From positions 1 to 53,203 of IMG/VR virus record IMGVR_UViG_3300038360_000257: DNA of 53,203 nucleotides; one strand, written 5' to 3'. A program made the position numbers and the translations under genes. The stretch comes from a virus. The notes under the pieces were generated by a model that saw only the letters and a list, made by a program, of their open reading frames with translations, did not search any database and was not told the origin of the DNA. Every line of letters starts with the position of its first letter. Positions within the stretch are counted from its first letter, which is position 1. Below, in pieces: positions 1 through 6,968 of this stretch.

Positions 1-332
1 TTGCAATGTGTCCCCGTTAATAATATCTCAACCCGAACAAACGGGTGGGTCAGGCGGCAGAGGGTTTCTGATGCCCAACAGATGTATTTAAGTGCTTTGC
101 GTTTCATACTACCTCTCCTCCGCATGTCCCACAGATAATAATACCAGGGCTTTTCGATTTGCATCCAATGCTGGTTGCTATCGTTGTGCCACAAGTCATC
201 TTTTTTGCTAAACGTATAACCAAAATCAATCAGCCGTTGTACTGCCGCTTTCTTGGTACTGAACGCCATTTCAGGCGTTGCCAAGCTTTCACCATACACC
301 CCTTCGACAACTACCCATATGTGTGTTTTCAT
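1..332 (-). CDS. hypothetical protein, partial (runs off left edge)
   Basis: An open frame starts at ATG 332-330, preceded by a strong GGAGGAG site, and stays open to base 1, giving at least 110 residues. It overlaps the stop of the upstream 33-aa gene by ATGA. The N-terminal part (MKTHIWVVVEGVYG...) looks like a small alpha/beta domain with several Trp and Tyr residues, and I recognise no family. A second in-frame ATG at 107-105 has its own AGGAGAGGT site, so a shorter product may also be made, or the real downstream gene may begin there. It is the last visible member of a five-gene minus-strand chain. Function unknown. Confidence 0.6.
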   Translation of the reverse strand, partial: MKTHIWVVVEGVYGESLATPEMAFSTKKAAVQRLIDFGYTFSKKDDLWHNDSNQHWMQIEKPWYYYLWDMRRRGSMKRKALKYICWASETLCRLTHPFVRVEILLTGTHC

Positions 333-430
333 TTCTCCTCCTCAGTAAATGATATTTCAATATTCCACTCGGTCCCGCATGCGACGCAAGCCTTTTCACC
401 GAGTTCATCAAATGGATAACTCTTTTTCAT
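329..430 (-). CDS. 33-aa hypothetical protein with CxxC
   Basis: ATG at 430-428 overlaps the previous stop (ATGA) and the TGA at 331-329 overlaps the next start. The peptide (MKKSYPFDELGEKACVACG...) carries one CVAC pair, which could be half a zinc site. It is too short for family assignment. Support comes from the exact ATGA coupling on both sides and from a GGGG-type ribosome site upstream. Function unknown. Confidence 0.5.
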   Translation of the reverse strand: MKKSYPFDELGEKACVACGTEWNIEISFTEEEK

Positions 431-612
431 TTCTCACCCCACAATTTTAGAATCTTTCCTTTGAATTCCAGCCAGGACAAGTACCAATAAAGCCGCCGTC
501 CGATCGTTTTCTTAAGCGTAGCCTTCTGCATGTCTGGACCCCAATCGTCCCAGGATCGCCTCAACGGGTCGATGATGGGGTCCGCCTGATCTGTCGGCCA
601 GAAAGGACTCAT
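427..612 (-). CDS. 61-aa hypothetical protein
   Basis: ATG at 612-610 overlaps the TGA of the 64-aa gene upstream (ATGA), and the gene's own TGA overlaps the next ATG. An AAGG site lies about 8 nt upstream. The product is rich in Trp and basic residues (RRSWDDWGPDMQKATLKKTI) and has no recognisable domain. The longer overlapping frame at 512-763 on the same strand lacks this coupling and was left out. Function unknown. Confidence 0.55.
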   Translation of the reverse strand: MSPFWPTDQADPIIDPLRRSWDDWGPDMQKATLKKTIGRRLYWYLSWLEFKGKILKLWGEK

Positions 613-803
613 CTGAGACCTTGTTCTCTGGCCATTCGGTTAATTGCGTCATGGAAATATTCTGACTGAAAGTCCCACCTGAAATCATTGCCGTCTTTGC
701 CTGGTCGGAGTTCATTCTTTTTCCCCAACCTCTTGACTTTGGCGATAGCTTCTCTTTCTGCAAACGATATTAAGGCGTTTATGTCCTTTTGATATCTTGT
801 CAT
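609..803 (-). CDS. 64-aa hypothetical protein
   Basis: Start chosen at ATG 803-801, which overlaps the TGA of the membrane-peptide gene (ATGA). An in-frame ATG at 860 lies inside that gene and has no ribosome site. The product (MTRYQKDINALISFAEREAI...) is mostly helical and charged, ending in NRMAREQGLR. Its spacing suggests co-translation with its neighbours. No family recognised. Confidence 0.6.
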   Translation of the reverse strand: MTRYQKDINALISFAEREAIAKVKRLGKKNELRPGKDGNDFRWDFQSEYFHDAINRMAREQGLR

Positions 804-964
804 TTTAGCCCCCACTTCCGGTCGCTGGTGTTCATCTTGCTGATGTTCGATATCAACCACGGTGGTACGCTTTCAGTACGCCTGTACCGTGTCTCCCGTA
901 TAGCCATGACGATACAGAAAATAATCGCCGGTGGCCCCAACCATAATATTAACGCTAATAACAT
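800..964 (-). CDS. 54-aa small membrane protein
   Basis: Start chosen at ATG 964-962 because an AAAGGAG site lies just upstream; the alternative GTG at 1021 has none. Residues 2-21 (LLALILWLGPPAIIFCIVMA) form one hydrophobic segment, followed by Arg-rich RETRYRR. That suggests an N-out/C-in single-pass inner-membrane peptide by the positive-inside rule. It is the first clear gene of the left minus-strand operon. Small phage membrane peptides often interfere with host processes or superinfection, but nothing here shows which. Upstream, a tiny GTG/TTG frame (about 16 codons) with a strong AGGAGGT site may be a leader peptide. Confidence 0.6.
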   Translation of the reverse strand: MLLALILWLGPPAIIFCIVMAIRETRYRRTESVPPWLISNISKMNTSDRKWGLK

Positions 965-1046
965 ATCATTCTCCTTTAAATGTGGTATTATGCCCCGTTT
1001 TGTCTCCGCAGCCGGGGCCACACTGCGATCCTACTCACCAAAGCAT

Positions 1047-1150
1047 ATACGAACCTCCTTTTAGATTTTGACGTTTTAGCTTCTATCCGCATCGTCGCCG
1101 TCTGACCGACCTGCCTCATAAATGGGCGTTGGGGTGCTGCGGCGACGATT
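1047..1150 (-). promoter_or_regulatory. structured 5' leader of the left minus-strand operon
   Basis: The predicted minus-strand transcript would begin near 1150. Its first bases form one arm of a perfect 10-bp inverted repeat, ATCGTCGCCG (1091-1100 on the plus strand) with CGGCGACGAT (1140-1149), closing a 39-nt loop. The stem therefore sits at the extreme 5' end, about 45 nt before the strong AGGAGG site near 1053-1060. This could stabilise the mRNA or regulate translation. No known riboswitch is recognised. Confidence 0.45.
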
Positions 1151-1157
1151 TACAAAA

Positions 1158-1186
1158 ACTATAGGGCCAATTTATGTGAATGTCAA
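1158..1186 (-). promoter_or_regulatory. sigma70-type promoter, leftward
   Basis: Read on the minus strand, TTGACA (1186-1181) is followed after 17 bp by TATAGT (1163-1158). This is near consensus and correctly placed to drive the five small genes ending at base 1. Confidence 0.65.
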
Positions 1187-1223
1187 GCACTATTTTAATT
1201 TTATTTTTGTACTTGACATTCAC
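1176..1223. promoter_or_regulatory. operator-like 12-bp inverted repeat over two -35 boxes
   Basis: GTGAATGTCAAG (1176-1187) and CTTGACATTCAC (1212-1223) are perfect inverted copies 24 bp apart. Each contains the -35 hexamer of one of the divergent promoters. A dimeric repressor bound to either copy would block that promoter. The adjacent Xre protein is the natural candidate; this is inference. Confidence 0.5.
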
Positions 1224-1242
1224 GTTTTGTTAAGCATATTAT
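1213..1242 (+). promoter_or_regulatory. sigma70-type promoter, rightward (repressor/replication operon)
   Basis: TTGACA (1213-1218) and TATTAT (1237-1242) are separated by 18 bp. The expected start, about 7 nt after the -10 box, falls at or next to the ATG at 1250, and no ribosome site lies upstream of that ATG. The first gene is therefore predicted to be translated from a leaderless mRNA. Confidence 0.65.
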
Positions 1243-1249
1243 ACAAACC

Positions 1250-1462
1250 ATGGAAACTCAAACCACAAATATTCACGGATTGATAAAGACAATCCGTTCG
1301 GAAATGGGATTGACTCAAAAGGAGTTTGCGGACACAATTGAGTCAAATCGCAGCAATATTGCGAAATACGAAACAGGCATTATGCCCCCTGCTCATGTGT
1401 TTTTAAAGATCCTGCGCGTGGGTGGGAAAATTAAAAAAGGATCGATACCGTTAACCCTTTAA
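1250..1462 (+). CDS. Xre-family helix-turn-helix regulator (Cro/CI-like)
   Basis: This 70-aa protein is almost only a DNA-binding domain. Helix-turn-helix residues run from about 12 to 55, with the typical pattern LTQKEFADTIESNRSNIAKYE. No C-terminal dimerisation or protease domain follows, so it resembles Cro or a mini-repressor more than a full CI. The ATG at 1250 coincides with the predicted transcription start, implying a leaderless message as in lambda cI made from PRM. It sits beside divergent promoters with matching inverted half-sites and probably controls the minus-strand operon and itself. Binding is inferred, not seen. Confidence 0.85.
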   Translation: METQTTNIHGLIKTIRSEMGLTQKEFADTIESNRSNIAKYETGIMPPAHVFLKILRVGGKIKKGSIPLTL

Positions 1463-1478
1463 TAAGGAGTGTGCTATC

Positions 1479-1817
1479 ATGCTAGAAGACCGAATTCAGG
1501 AACTGAACGAAAGTATCCAGCAGTTAATCGAGAAGCTGGATGCCCAAACAACCACAAAACAAAAAGCCAAACCCAAAAACAAAGAAACCAAGAAACCAAA
1601 AGAGACAGCACCCGCCAAGGAAAAACCTGTCGAAGACAGCCCCGGACCTAACCTCACTGCCGACTACATCGGAATGTTGTGCCAGAAGAAGAATAAAGCT
1701 GCTGAGGGTAACAATCCCCTGATCAAGGCCATCATCAAGAAGCACGGTGGGCGCCTGATCAATGACCTCAAACCCGAAGTCTACGAGGCCGTTGTGGCTG
1801 ATTTGGAGGCTCTCTAA
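1479..1817 (+). CDS. hypothetical 112-aa protein, coiled coil plus Lys-rich linker
   Basis: ATG 1479 follows an AAGGAGT site. Residues 1-22 are a short heptad-like helix (LEDRIQELNESIQQLIEKL), residues 25-55 a Lys/Pro/Thr-rich linker, and residues 60-112 a compact, probably helical domain (ADYIGMLCQKKNKAAEGNNP...). It lies first in the replication cassette and overlaps the next start by one base. I do not recognise the family. Position suggests an accessory factor for recombination or replication. A minus-strand frame across it is a shadow. Confidence 0.7.
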   Translation: MLEDRIQELNESIQQLIEKLDAQTTTKQKAKPKNKETKKPKETAPAKEKPVEDSPGPNLTADYIGMLCQKKNKAAEGNNPLIKAIIKKHGGRLINDLKPEVYEAVVADLEAL

Positions 1818-3016
1818 TGGGCGAGCATTCTGTATTTGGCCCAAGTGGTGCTCACCGATGGCTGAACTGCCCTGGCAGCATCAAGGCGGAAGAGGGTATT
1901 CCCGATACGGGTAGCCCTTACGCCGCAGAGGGCACCTATGCTCATGCAGTGGCAGAACTCTGTTTAGTGACGTCACTTAAACATGTGAAATCAATAATTG
2001 GTCAACATGTTGTTATTAATGATGTGAAGCAAGAGCAAGCTGTAACAAGCGAAATGGCAGACCACGTCCGGACCTACGTCGATTACGTCCGGGCCATTGG
2101 CGGGCAGATGGAGATCGAGCAAAAAGTCTCCTACGAGAAATGGGTTCCTGGCGGTTTTGGAACGGCTGACGTCATTATAACCAGGGGCCGGACCCTGTAC
2201 GTTATTGATCTGAAATACGGTCAAGGCGTCAAGGTGTACGCGGAGCACAGCCCCCAGGGAATGCTGTACACCCTTGGAGCACTGGACGAACGCTCGGATT
2301 TTCAGGAATTCGATAAAATTGTTATCATCATACACCAACCCAGGCTCAACCATGTATCGACATGGGAGACCACACCAGACCATATGTATAAATGGGCTGC
2401 TCGGGTCAAGGTGCGAGCGGAGATGTGCCTTGAGCAAAACGCCGAACGTATTCCCGGTGAGAAGCAGTGTCAGTGGTGCAAGGCCAAGCCCACATGCCCC
2501 GCTCTTTTGGCCCAGGCCGAGACGGCTCTCATGACCCGGTTCGATGAGATGCAAAACGACACGGTGCTCCCTACGCCTGGTAATTTAACAGATCAAGCAT
2601 TGAATTCCGTGTTAGAGCACAAGAAGATGATTGAAAAATGGTTGAAGTCGGTTGAAACCCATGTGAAAGAGAGGCTTGAAAAGGGCCAGAACTTCCCTGG
2701 ATGGAAGATGGTCAACGGCAGATCGACCCGCAAGTGGACCGATGCACTGAAGGCCGAACGGCTGCTCAAGCGGTTGCTCGGCGCGGGCGACGCCTACAAG
2801 AAAACCCTATTGACCCCACCAGCAGCGGAGAAGGCGCTGGGAAAGGAGCTGAAACACAGAATAGAGAAGCTGGTTTTCAAAGCGGATGGAGCCCCGGCGC
2901 TTGTGCCGGATGATGACAAACGGCCAGCGTTAAAAATGACAACGGTTAAAGATTTTGACGCATTTGGCAAAGAAACCACAAACAAAAAACAACAGGAGAA
3001 AAAAGATGAGAATTAA
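1817..3016 (+). CDS. DUF2800 Cas4-like PD-(D/E)XK nuclease
   Basis: The start GEHSVFGPSGAHRWLNCPGS is characteristic of phage DUF2800 proteins. Nuclease residues are visible as D118 (GTAD), then D131 and K133 (VIDLKYG). Cys18 together with Cys218, Cys221 and Cys227 (CQWCKAKPTC) makes a Cas4/AddB-like four-cysteine set, expected to hold a 4Fe-4S cluster. Such proteins probably process DNA ends in phage recombination or replication. The C-terminal 170 residues are helical and lysine rich. It overlaps the DUF2815 gene by 11 nt; these families commonly occur together. Length (399 aa) is normal for the family. Confidence 0.85.
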   Translation: MGEHSVFGPSGAHRWLNCPGSIKAEEGIPDTGSPYAAEGTYAHAVAELCLVTSLKHVKSIIGQHVVINDVKQEQAVTSEMADHVRTYVDYVRAIGGQMEIEQKVSYEKWVPGGFGTADVIITRGRTLYVIDLKYGQGVKVYAEHSPQGMLYTLGALDERSDFQEFDKIVIIIHQPRLNHVSTWETTPDHMYKWAARVKVRAEMCLEQNAERIPGEKQCQWCKAKPTCPALLAQAETALMTRFDEMQNDTVLPTPGNLTDQALNSVLEHKKMIEKWLKSVETHVKERLEKGQNFPGWKMVNGRSTRKWTDALKAERLLKRLLGAGDAYKKTLLTPPAAEKALGKELKHRIEKLVFKADGAPALVPDDDKRPALKMTTVKDFDAFGKETTNKKQQEKKDEN

Positions 3017-3521
3017 TATCCCGAACGCAAGACTGAGTTTTCCCAACCTGTTCAAAACCTCTGTTTTCGGTGGAGTCGATACCGAGAAGTTCGACGCGAC
3101 CTTCATCCTGGATAAGGACGAACACGCCGATACCATCGAGGAGATTCAAAACGCCATCAAAGCCCTGGCAAAAGACAAGCTCAAGGGTAAAGTCCCCGAC
3201 GACGACCGAGTCTGCTTGAAAGACGGAGATGAGACCGAACGGAAAGAGCAGCAAGGGTGCTACGTCATTAAGGCCAGCAGCAAGAAGCGCCCGTTCGTAC
3301 TGGATAGAGACCAAACGCCGCTTGTGGCTGAGGACGACAAGCCGTACGCAGGCTCTTATGTTAACGGAATTATTACACTGTGGGTCCAGAACAACGCCTA
3401 TGGTAAACGGATAAATGCCTCGCTGGACGGTGTGCAGTTCAGCGCACACGGTGAGCCTTTTGGTCCACCGGCCCTTGGAGCGGACGCCTTTGACGTGTTT
3501 GCGACTGAAGAAGAATTCTAG
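3006..3521 (+). CDS. DUF2815 ssDNA-binding protein
   Basis: The start was placed at ATG 3006 (MRINIPNARLSFPNLF), directly after an AACAGGAG site; an in-frame ATG at 2955 would overlap the upstream gene far more. The 171-aa product matches the DUF2815 family, which has an OB fold and is regarded as a single-stranded DNA-binding protein like T7 gp2.5. The acidic tail (ADAFDVFATEEEF) ends in Phe, as is usual for SSB proteins that recruit partners through the C-terminus. It lies between the Cas4-like nuclease and the DNA polymerase. Confidence 0.85.
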   Translation: MRINIPNARLSFPNLFKTSVFGGVDTEKFDATFILDKDEHADTIEEIQNAIKALAKDKLKGKVPDDDRVCLKDGDETERKEQQGCYVIKASSKKRPFVLDRDQTPLVAEDDKPYAGSYVNGIITLWVQNNAYGKRINASLDGVQFSAHGEPFGPPALGADAFDVFATEEEF

Positions 3522-3531
3522 CCTACCCCCG

Positions 3532-3567
3532 GCCCCCAGGCATCCATTGCTGGGGGCTTTCCTTTTC
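3532..3567 (+). terminator. probable intrinsic terminator after the SSB gene
   Basis: GCCCCCAG (3532-3539) and CTGGGGGC (3550-3557) form a perfect 8-bp GC-rich stem with a 10-nt loop, followed by TTTCCTTTTC. The T run is imperfect, so termination may be partial and serve to raise SSB levels over polymerase. Confidence 0.55.
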
Positions 3568-3578
3568 TGGAGAATACC

Positions 3579-5363
3579 ATGATCGTGCTCGACATCGAAG
3601 TTTACAAAGACTATTTTCTCCTGGCGATGAAACAAATGGGTGGGACAAGAGTTGAGTTTTTTGAACTGTACGAAGGCCATGTTCCACGATACCAGGACAT
3701 ACTCAAAATAATGCTCAACCATACCACGGTCAGCTTCAATGGCATATCCTACGATCTTCCGTTGATCAAGGCCATGACCGAGGGCATGGACAACGAGACC
3801 CTCAAATCAATATCAGATGAAATCATCACATCAGACCTTCCATCCTGGACCGTCTGCAAGACCAACAACATAATCGTTCCCAAGGAGTGGGACCACATCG
3901 ATATAATAGCGGTCGCTCCGGGGATCGCATCTTTAAAGGTGTACGGCGGGAGGATCAGGGCGCCTAAAATGCAGGACCTGCCCATTGAACCCAGTGCCAG
4001 CATAGCCCCTTCCCAACACGAGCTGATGCGCCAATACTGCGTAAACGATCTCGAAACAACGGAACTCTTATATGACACGCTCACACCACAGATCGAGCTG
4101 CGTGAGTCCATGTCCGACCAATACGCCATTGATCTAAGGTCGAAATCAGACCCGCAGATTGCAGAGGCGGTTATTAAAAAGGAACTCACTGCCAAAACAG
4201 GGCGCCAGTATTACAAACCGGTGTTTGATGAGAATCTGACCATCCGCTACGACAACCCCGGCATCGTAAAATTCAACAGTCCTGCCCTTAACGAAATATT
4301 CCAGGCCGTGCTCGCCCATGAGTTCAAGGTCAAGACGAACGGGCAGTTGGTAGTCCCGGCCGTACTCAACAAGGCCAAGGTGCTTATCGACGGTAGGCAG
4401 TACAAAATGGGCGTGGGTGGATTGCACTCCATGGAAAAGAACCAGTTCGTATGGAGCCAGAGCATTCTTGGCGGTGTGCTCTGTGAGTGGGATGTCGCGT
4501 CATATTACCCGTCGATCATTATGCAGCAGGAATTGAGTCCGGATAATCTCGGAGAGGAATTCTTGAAGGTCTACCAGGACATGCTGACCCGGCGCCTGGA
4601 AGCGAAGGGTTCGGGCGACAAGGTTACGGCCGGCACACTTAAAATTTGCCTTAACGGTTCGTTTGGCAAGCTCGGCTCCCGCTACTCCGCCCTCTACGCC
4701 CCGCAGCTTTTGTTGCAGACCACGTTAACCGGGCAGTTCTGCCTTCTCATGCTCATTGAACGCATGGTGGATGCCGGGGTCAGGGTTGTCTCGGCCAACA
4801 CGGATGGCATAGTGTGCGCTACCAGTAAGCGGGAGGCCCATGTGATGGCCATGGTGGCTGAGAACTGGATGAGGTACACCACCTTTGATCTGGAGCGCAC
4901 TGACTATGAGCTGATCGCTGCTCGGGATGTCAATTCGTATTTTGCGGTCAAAGCGGACGGTAAGGTGAAAAGGAAAGGGATTTTTAACGTGGACAATCTG
5001 ATGAAGAACCCGAATCGAAATATCGTCTACACGGCCGTAATTGACTACATAAACGAGGGTGTGGGGATAGCGGATACTATCGAGGGGTGTAAGGACATTC
5101 ATCAATTTGTCACGGTCAGGAAGGTCACTGGAGGAGCATTGTGGGGCGGGATAGACCTCGGGAAGTCCATCCGGTACTACTCCTCTGTGAGTGCTGCTGA
5201 TGTCGATCCTTATATAAGGTATAAGCTGAACGGAAACAAGGTGCCCAAGTCCGACGGGTGCAGACCACTGATGGAAATGGGTGGTTTGCCGTCTGATGTG
5301 GATTACTGGGCGTATGTTCGAGACGCTGAAAAACTCTTGGGAGAGGTGGGGTATTATGCTTGA
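3579..5363 (+). CDS. family-B DNA polymerase with 3'-5' exonuclease
   Basis: The N-terminal proofreading domain shows Exo I (D5, E7 in LDIEVY), Exo II (N54, Y58, D59 in FNGISYDL) and Exo III (Y153, D157 in YCVNDLE). The polymerase domain has motif A (D305 in WDVASYYPSII), motif B (K355 and N359 in LKICLNGSFG) and motif C (ANTDGIV, D409). Motif C reads NTD rather than the usual DTD; the second, catalytic Asp is kept. At 594 aa it is short for family B but normal for phage enzymes. It replicates the phage genome with the helicase and VapE proteins downstream. The VRR-NUC start overlaps its end by 8 nt. Confidence 0.88.
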   Translation: MIVLDIEVYKDYFLLAMKQMGGTRVEFFELYEGHVPRYQDILKIMLNHTTVSFNGISYDLPLIKAMTEGMDNETLKSISDEIITSDLPSWTVCKTNNIIVPKEWDHIDIIAVAPGIASLKVYGGRIRAPKMQDLPIEPSASIAPSQHELMRQYCVNDLETTELLYDTLTPQIELRESMSDQYAIDLRSKSDPQIAEAVIKKELTAKTGRQYYKPVFDENLTIRYDNPGIVKFNSPALNEIFQAVLAHEFKVKTNGQLVVPAVLNKAKVLIDGRQYKMGVGGLHSMEKNQFVWSQSILGGVLCEWDVASYYPSIIMQQELSPDNLGEEFLKVYQDMLTRRLEAKGSGDKVTAGTLKICLNGSFGKLGSRYSALYAPQLLLQTTLTGQFCLLMLIERMVDAGVRVVSANTDGIVCATSKREAHVMAMVAENWMRYTTFDLERTDYELIAARDVNSYFAVKADGKVKRKGIFNVDNLMKNPNRNIVYTAVIDYINEGVGIADTIEGCKDIHQFVTVRKVTGGALWGGIDLGKSIRYYSSVSAADVDPYIRYKLNGNKVPKSDGCRPLMEMGGLPSDVDYWAYVRDAEKLLGEVGYYA

Positions 5364-5625
5364 AAAAGAAATCGAAAAGGCACTGGTCAAGAAGGTAAAG
5401 GCGCTTGGTGGGATTTGTGAAAAATTCACTTCACCTCAAAAGAGGTCAGTGCCGGATAGAATTTGCCTGCTCCCAGGCGGACGTGTGATCTGGGTTGAAC
5501 TCAAGGCGCCGGGCAAACGGCCGACCAACAACCAGCGTCGGGATCACCTGAAGCGTCGTATGTTGGGTGCGGATGTGCGGGTCATTGACTCATTTGAAAT
5601 GATAGACGGATTTCCTAATGAATAG
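5356..5625 (+). CDS. VRR-NUC domain nuclease
   Basis: ATG 5356 has a GAGAGGTGGGG site and overlaps the polymerase stop; an upstream in-frame GTG at 5281 lies deep in the polymerase gene. The 89-aa product is a stand-alone VRR-NUC domain. It has the helical start, the conserved SVPDRICLL motif (catalytic Asp of PD) and WVELKAPG (Glu and Lys of ExK), then the NNQRRDH helix. The family acts as a Holliday-junction or flap nuclease. It is regularly found next to SNF2 helicases in phages, as here (8-nt overlap). Confidence 0.88.
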   Translation: MLEKEIEKALVKKVKALGGICEKFTSPQKRSVPDRICLLPGGRVIWVELKAPGKRPTNNQRRDHLKRRMLGADVRVIDSFEMIDGFPNE

Positions 5626-6961
5626 ATCAGACCTCCACCCATACCAGAACCGGGCCGTCGAGTTCATCCGCGCCAAAAAGAAATGCGGTCTGTTCCTCGA
5701 CATGGGGCTCGGGAAAACAGTGTCGGCGCTCACAGCCGTATCGGACCTGATCCAGTCCTGCATGATCGAACGGGTGCTCGTAATAGCCCCCTTACGCGTC
5801 TGTAACAGCGTGTGGAGCCAGGAAGCCCGGAAATGGGACCATCTGTCACACCTGAAAGTCAACGTAGCCACAGGCCCTGCCTGGAGACGCCGGGAGGCGT
5901 TGGACACTCTGGCGGACGTCTGGGTCATCAACCGTGAGAACGTCGTGTGGCTGATCAAGGAGTATCTCAAGGGTGCCTGGCGCTATGATGCGGTGATCAT
6001 CGATGAAAGTTCGGCGTTCAAGTCGCCGTCGGCCAAGCGGTTTAAGATCCTACGCAAGGCCACGCCGTTGTGCCAGGTCGTTGTGCTGCTCACGGGTACA
6101 CCCTCGCCTAACGGGATCATGGACCTGTGGAGTCAAATGTACCTTATAGATAGTGGGGAAAGTCTCGGTAGGACCATAACTTCGTACCGGGAGCGGTTCT
6201 TTGCGCAGGATTACATGGGCTACAACTGGCTCCCAATTGACGGTTCGCATGGGGCTGTTCAGAAGCTCATTGCGCCCAAGGTGCTATCGATGCAGGCTGA
6301 GGACTACATTGACGTGCCTGATCGGATTGACCTTATCGAGAGGGTTGAAATGCCGGCGGATGTAAAATCGGATTACGACGATTTCGAGCAGGATCTGTTT
6401 TTACAATTCGATGGGGTGGAGATTGAAGCGTTGTCGGCCGGGGTCCTGGCGGGGAAATTGTTACAATTCGCCAACGGTGCCATCTATGTTGACGAGGATC
6501 ACAACTGGAAAGAATTACATACAGCGAAGCTGGACGCGCTGGCGGACATCATCTCGGAGAACGCCGGGGAAAACGTACTCTGTGCTTACAATTTCAAACA
6601 CGATCTTGCCCGGCTGCGGAAGCGGTTTCCTGATGGGGTTGTGCTGGGCACCGATCCCCGGACCATTGAGTCTTGGAACCGTGGGGAAATTAAGCTGATG
6701 CTGGCCCATCCTGGGTCGTGCGGTCATGGAATTAATTTACAAGGGGGCGGATCGATGATCGTCTTCTTCTCGCTCAACTGGAACCTTGAGTTCGATCAGC
6801 AAATCATCGCACGTTTACACAGGCAGGGGCAGACCCGGCCCGTCCGTGTGGTGCGTATCCTGAGCGCGGGGACCATAGACGAACGGGTGTTACGGGTGCT
6901 TGGAGCAAAGGGAGCTGTGCAGAGGGATCTTTTGAAAGCGTTGAGACACACTAAAGGGTAG
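5618..6961 (+). CDS. SNF2-family DEAD-like DNA helicase
   Basis: Superfamily 2 motifs are in order: Q-like HPYQNRAVEF (residues 7-16), Walker A LDMGLGKT (27-34), motif Ia APLRV, Walker B IIDESS (D129, E130), motif III LTGTPSPNG, and motifs V-VI near 370-412 (GINLQGGG; QQIIARLHRQGQ). The HRxGQ form of motif VI is typical of SNF2 translocases. At 447 aa it is a minimal enzyme without accessory domains. It probably remodels DNA or replication intermediates with the VRR-NUC protein. Start ATG 5618 overlaps the nuclease stop. Confidence 0.88.
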   Translation: MNRSDLHPYQNRAVEFIRAKKKCGLFLDMGLGKTVSALTAVSDLIQSCMIERVLVIAPLRVCNSVWSQEARKWDHLSHLKVNVATGPAWRRREALDTLADVWVINRENVVWLIKEYLKGAWRYDAVIIDESSAFKSPSAKRFKILRKATPLCQVVVLLTGTPSPNGIMDLWSQMYLIDSGESLGRTITSYRERFFAQDYMGYNWLPIDGSHGAVQKLIAPKVLSMQAEDYIDVPDRIDLIERVEMPADVKSDYDDFEQDLFLQFDGVEIEALSAGVLAGKLLQFANGAIYVDEDHNWKELHTAKLDALADIISENAGENVLCAYNFKHDLARLRKRFPDGVVLGTDPRTIESWNRGEIKLMLAHPGSCGHGINLQGGGSMIVFFSLNWNLEFDQQIIARLHRQGQTRPVRVVRILSAGTIDERVLRVLGAKGAVQRDLLKALRHTKG

Positions 6962-6968
6962 GTGGCTT

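Noticed and set aside
512-763. 83-codon minus-strand frame overlapping the small genes
   Set aside because: The competing frames at 609-803 and 427-612 are linked by exact ATGA overlaps; this one has no coupling.
2946-3722. 258-codon minus-strand frame opposite the SSB and polymerase genes
   Set aside because: It runs antisense to two well-identified genes, has no family match and no ribosome site.
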